Shown here: positions 5,693-7,655 of the stretch, piece by piece
How positions within the stretch are numbered: position 1 is the first letter of the stretch
Layout: each line of letters begins with the position of its first letter
Translations under genes and position numbers: made by a program
Notes under the pieces: generated by a model
What the model saw: the letters and a program-made list of their open reading frames with translations, nothing else
What the model was told of the DNA's origin: nothing
Database searches by the model: none
Assembly (NCBI GenBank): GCA_035277525.1
Contig: DATEKH010000153.1
Span: 1-7,655 of the forward strand
From: CAIKMD01 sp035277525
GTDB taxonomy: Bacteria; Pseudomonadota; Alphaproteobacteria; ATCC43930; CGMCC-115725
Length of the DNA: 7,655 bases
Direction: 5' to 3'

Positions 5693-6802
5693 ATGCGCGC
5701 CCATCCTTTCGATCTGCCGAAGCCCGCCAAGGATTGCCGCGTCGTCGTCGCCATGTCGGGCGGCGTCGACAGCGCGACCACGGCCGCTCTCCTGGTCGAG
5801 GCGGGCTGCGAAGTGGTGGGCGTGACCTTGCAGCTCTACGATCACGGCGCCACCACCGGCAAGAAAGGCGCGTGCTGCGCCGGGCAGGACATTTACGACG
5901 CCGCGCGCGTCGCGGAGCGCCTCGGCATCGCGCATTACGTGCTCGATTACGAGGCGCGCTTTCGCTCCGAGGTGATCGACGATTTCGCCGACACCTATCT
6001 GCGCGGCGAGACGCCCATCCCGTGCATCGCCTGCAATCGCACGGTGAAGTTCCGCGATCTTCTGGCGACCGCCAAGGATCTGGGCGCCGATGCGCTCGCC
6101 ACCGGCCATTACGCGCAGCGGATCGCGGGCGACAGCGGCCCCGAGCTTCACCGCGCGCGCGACGAGGCGCGCGATCAAAGCTATTTCCTCTTCGCCACCA
6201 CGCGCGCGCAGCTCGACTATCTGCGCTTCCCCTTGGGCGCTTTGAGCAAGGACGAGACCCGCGCGCTCGCCGCGCGCTTTAGTCTGCCGGTCGCGCAAAA
6301 GCCCGACAGCCAGGATATCTGCTTCGTGCCGACAGGCTCTTACGGCGAGCTTTTGCAAAAGCTGCGTCCCGGCGCGATCGAGCCCGGCGAGATCGTCGAC
6401 GAGGCGGGGAGGGTGCTCGGCACGCATCCGGGCGTCGTGCATTTCACCGTGGGACAGCGCAAGGGTTTGGGCGTCGCCGCGGCCGAGCCGCTCTTCGTCT
6501 TGCGCCTCGAGCCGGAGGTGCGCCGCGTCGTCGTCGGTCCGCGCGCATCGCTCGGCCAACGCCGCGTCGCGTTGCGCGACGTCAATTGGCTGGGCGGCGC
6601 GCATAAAGACGAGACGATGCGCGTTTCCGTGAAGCTGCGCTCGGCGCAGGCCCCGCTCCAAGGCGCGCTCATGCTCGATGAGACAGGCGGCGGCGAGGTC
6701 GTGCTCGACGCGCCGGCCTTGGGCGTAGCGCCGGGCCAGGCTTGCGTCATCTATGACGGCGCGCGCGTTCTCGGCGGCGGTTGGATCCGCCGCGCGGCTT
6801 GA
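5693..6802 (+). CDS. mnmA: tRNA-specific 2-thiouridylase
   Basis: This 369-aa enzyme adenylates and thiolates U34 of tRNA-Lys, -Glu and -Gln to form the 2-thio part of mnm5s2U. The PP-loop SGGVDS is at 22-27. The catalytic pair is Cys114 (PCIACNRTVKF, nucleophile) and Cys210 (PDSQDICFVPTG). GHYAQR (138-143), RDEARDQSYFLF (156-167) and FTVGQRKGLG (251-260) are typical, followed by the C-terminal beta-barrel region. Length is normal for the family. ATG at 5693 has no clear ribosome binding site and follows fdx by 12 bp, so it is probably translated as part of the operon. MnmA needs sulfur that originates from IscS, which gives a direct reason for its place downstream of two desulfurase genes. 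The stop codon lies inside the -35 box of the next promoter. Confidence 0.96.
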   Translation: MRAHPFDLPKPAKDCRVVVAMSGGVDSATTAALLVEAGCEVVGVTLQLYDHGATTGKKGACCAGQDIYDAARVAERLGIAHYVLDYEARFRSEVIDDFADTYLRGETPIPCIACNRTVKFRDLLATAKDLGADALATGHYAQRIAGDSGPELHRARDEARDQSYFLFATTRAQLDYLRFPLGALSKDETRALAARFSLPVAQKPDSQDICFVPTGSYGELLQKLRPGAIEPGEIVDEAGRVLGTHPGVVHFTVGQRKGLGVAAAEPLFVLRLEPEVRRVVVGPRASLGQRRVALRDVNWLGGAHKDETMRVSVKLRSAQAPLQGALMLDETGGGEVVLDAPALGVAPGQACVIYDGARVLGGGWIRRAA

Positions 6803-6827
6803 CGGGGAAGTGGCCCGCTTCTATATC
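6799..6827 (+). promoter_or_regulatory. Promoter of the tRNA-Met gene
   Basis: TTGACG (6799-6804) and TATATC (6822-6827) are separated by 17 bp, a good sigma70-type arrangement. The start would be near 6834, a few bases before the mature tRNA 5' end. The -35 box contains the TGA stop of mnmA (6800-6802). Read-through from the isc operon is also possible because no terminator was seen between mnmA and the tRNA. Confidence 0.65.
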
Positions 6828-6840
6828 CGATTTCCCTCGT

Positions 6841-6917
6841 GGCGGGGTAGCTCAGCTGGTTAGAGCAGGGGAATCATAATCCCAAGGTCGGGGGTTCAAG
6901 TCCCTCCCCCGCTACCA
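6841..6917 (+). tRNA. tRNA-Met (CAT), elongator type
   Basis: A complete 77-nt cloverleaf: acceptor GGCGGGG/CCCCGCT, D arm GCTC...GAGC, anticodon loop ATCATAA with CAT at 6875-6877, T arm GGGGG-TTCAAGT-CCCTC, discriminator A and an encoded CCA (6915-6917). The first pair is G1.U72, not the C1xA72 mismatch of initiator tRNA, and the sequence lacks the GGGCCC-like acceptor of tRNA-Ile2, so it is the elongator. Position 27-43 of the anticodon stem is a G.A mismatch; the other four pairs are sound. It has its own promoter overlapping the end of mnmA, and an IS end lies about 10 bp after its 3' end. Confidence 0.95.
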
Positions 6918-6928
6918 CCTTTGCAGAT

Positions 6929-6961
6929 GTACGGACCGGAGACATGGGTAACGGTCTGTAC
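6929..6961. repeat. Imperfect inverted repeat in the IS terminal region
   Basis: GTACGGACCG (6929-6938) and CGGTCTGTAC (6952-6961) are complementary at nine of ten positions around a 13-nt centre that holds one GACATGGGT copy. It could bind transposase or form a hairpin in transcripts leaving the tRNA gene. There is no T-run after it, so it is not a standard intrinsic terminator. Confidence 0.6.
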
Positions 6962-7655
6962 CTAAGACATGGGTGACAACCTCGGGCCGAACGGGTTGTC
7001 GAGAGGTTGCAGGGTTTTCTGCTCCAGGTCGATGTAACCGAGATCGTAATCGAGGAAGCTGACGAGCCAAATGCCCTCGTCGACCTCCTTGATGCCGAGC
7101 TTCTGGCCGGCGAGCACGGTGGAGATGTTGACCCGCTTGCGGTGCATGCAGATGCGGCCGCAGGCGGTGACCAGCACCTCGCGATCGTGCAGCGGGTAGG
7201 CGATCTCGGGCAGGCCGTCGTAGCGCCGGCTCGAGGCTGAATAGAGCTCGGCGGGGCAGCGCATACCGAGCGCCTCGTGCGGCCGCTCGGTATTGAACTC
7301 GCTGCGGAAGGCGTCGAAGCGCGCCTGCTGCTGCAAGGCATTCATGCCCGGCGGGCGAGTGGCCTCGCGTTTGAGCGTCAGGTGCATGCGCTCGTGGCGG
7401 CCGTTCTGCTGCGGGTGGCCCGGCTTGATGCGCTCGATGGCGATGCCGAGGCGCAGCCACCAGACCGACAGTTTGGAGAGGTTTAAGAGCGCATTCGGAC
7501 TGGCGAACGGCACGCCGTTGTCGGAGCGGATGGCGCCGGGCAGGCCGCACTCGCGGAACAGCTGCTCGAAGGCGGTGATGGCAAGATCCTCGCGGGTCGA
7601 TTCCAGGGCCTCGCACATCAACAGAAAGCGCGAGGCGTGGTCGGTGACCGTGAGG
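6962..7655 (-). CDS. IS481-family transposase, C-terminal part (N-terminus outside window)
   Basis: The reading frame is open from the right edge (…LTVTDHASRFLLMCEALEST) to a TAG at 6962-6964, giving about 231 residues of the DDE integrase core and C-terminus. The catalytic residues are visible: Asp in TVTDHASRF, Asp in RSDNGVPFA, and Glu in NGRHERMHLTLKRE. RPHEALGMRCPAELYS and the ending GPRLSPMS are typical of IS481 transposases. The first third, with the helix-turn-helix, would lie beyond 7655. No stop or frameshift is seen, so this copy may be intact. A start codon inside the window (TTG at 7621) is not the true start because coding sequence clearly continues upstream. Confidence 0.9.
   Translation of the reverse strand, partial: LTVTDHASRFLLMCEALESTREDLAITAFEQLFRECGLPGAIRSDNGVPFASPNALLNLSKLSVWWLRLGIAIERIKPGHPQQNGRHERMHLTLKREATRPPGMNALQQQARFDAFRSEFNTERPHEALGMRCPAELYSASSRRYDGLPEIAYPLHDREVLVTACGRICMHRKRVNISTVLAGQKLGIKEVDEGIWLVSFLDYDLGYIDLEQKTLQPLDNPFGPRLSPMS

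Larger units (their letters stand above)
6928..7655 (-). mobile_element. IS481-family insertion sequence, 3' end (continues off the right edge)
   Basis: The element comprises the transposase C-terminal part on the minus strand plus a terminal region at 6928-6961. The outer end, beginning TGTACGGACCGG at 6928, resembles the left-hand IS end in the same window. The 9-mer GACATGGGT occurs twice near the end (6941-6949 and 6966-6974), a subterminal repetition often seen in this family. The exact boundary and the target duplication cannot be fixed because the other end lies outside the window. Confidence 0.8.

Noticed and set aside
5690..6661. Minus-strand open frame (323 aa) over mnmA
   Set aside because: The shadow of a gene with complete MnmA motifs; no recognisable domain.
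6929..6964. Intrinsic terminator behind the tRNA
   Set aside because: The inverted repeat is real, but no T-run follows in either direction and it lies within the IS terminus.

Overview
The window is a high-GC segment, most likely from an alphaproteobacterium. The gene order (divergent alpha/beta hydrolase, then cysE, iscR, a NifS-like desulfurase, iscS, iscA, fdx, mnmA) and the form of the elongator tRNA-Met fit that group. A precise taxon cannot be named from the sequence alone.

Layout. Positions 1-138 appear to hold the end of an IS481-like element whose body lies off the left edge. An alpha/beta hydrolase (185-841, minus) is followed by a 166-bp divergent intergenic region. That region carries a good sigma70-type promoter and, overlapping it, a sequence close to the type-1 IscR site. 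From 1008 to 6802 all genes run on the plus strand with gaps or overlaps of -4 to +22 bp, so they form one probable operon: cysE, iscR, NifS-like desulfurase, iscS, iscA, a 134-aa protein, fdx, mnmA. A tRNA-Met(CAT) gene with its own promoter follows (6841-6917). The terminus of an IS481-family element begins about 10 bp after it, and its transposase (minus strand) runs off the right edge.

How the genes fit together. CysE makes O-acetylserine for cysteine synthesis. Two PLP cysteine desulfurases take sulfur from cysteine. IscA and the [2Fe-2S] ferredoxin belong to Fe-S cluster assembly. MnmA uses relayed sulfur to thiolate U34 of tRNAs. IscR is the Fe-S-sensing regulator and probably represses the operon from the site upstream of cysE.

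The notable point is what is missing or eroded. There is no iscU in the 21 bp between iscS and iscA, and no hscB. The place of hscA is taken by an intact 134-aa ORF that looks, by eye, like a miniaturised and ATP-site-dead remnant of the HscA nucleotide-binding domain. The IscS copy also ends without the C-terminal tail that E. coli IscS uses with IscU. Together these suggest an isc operon that lost its IscU/HscBA scaffold branch as a unit. It would now serve sulfur supply, IscA/Fdx functions and tRNA thiolation, with cluster scaffolding presumably done elsewhere (for example by SUF). The lost branch and its fossil are the main candidate for something undescribed here.
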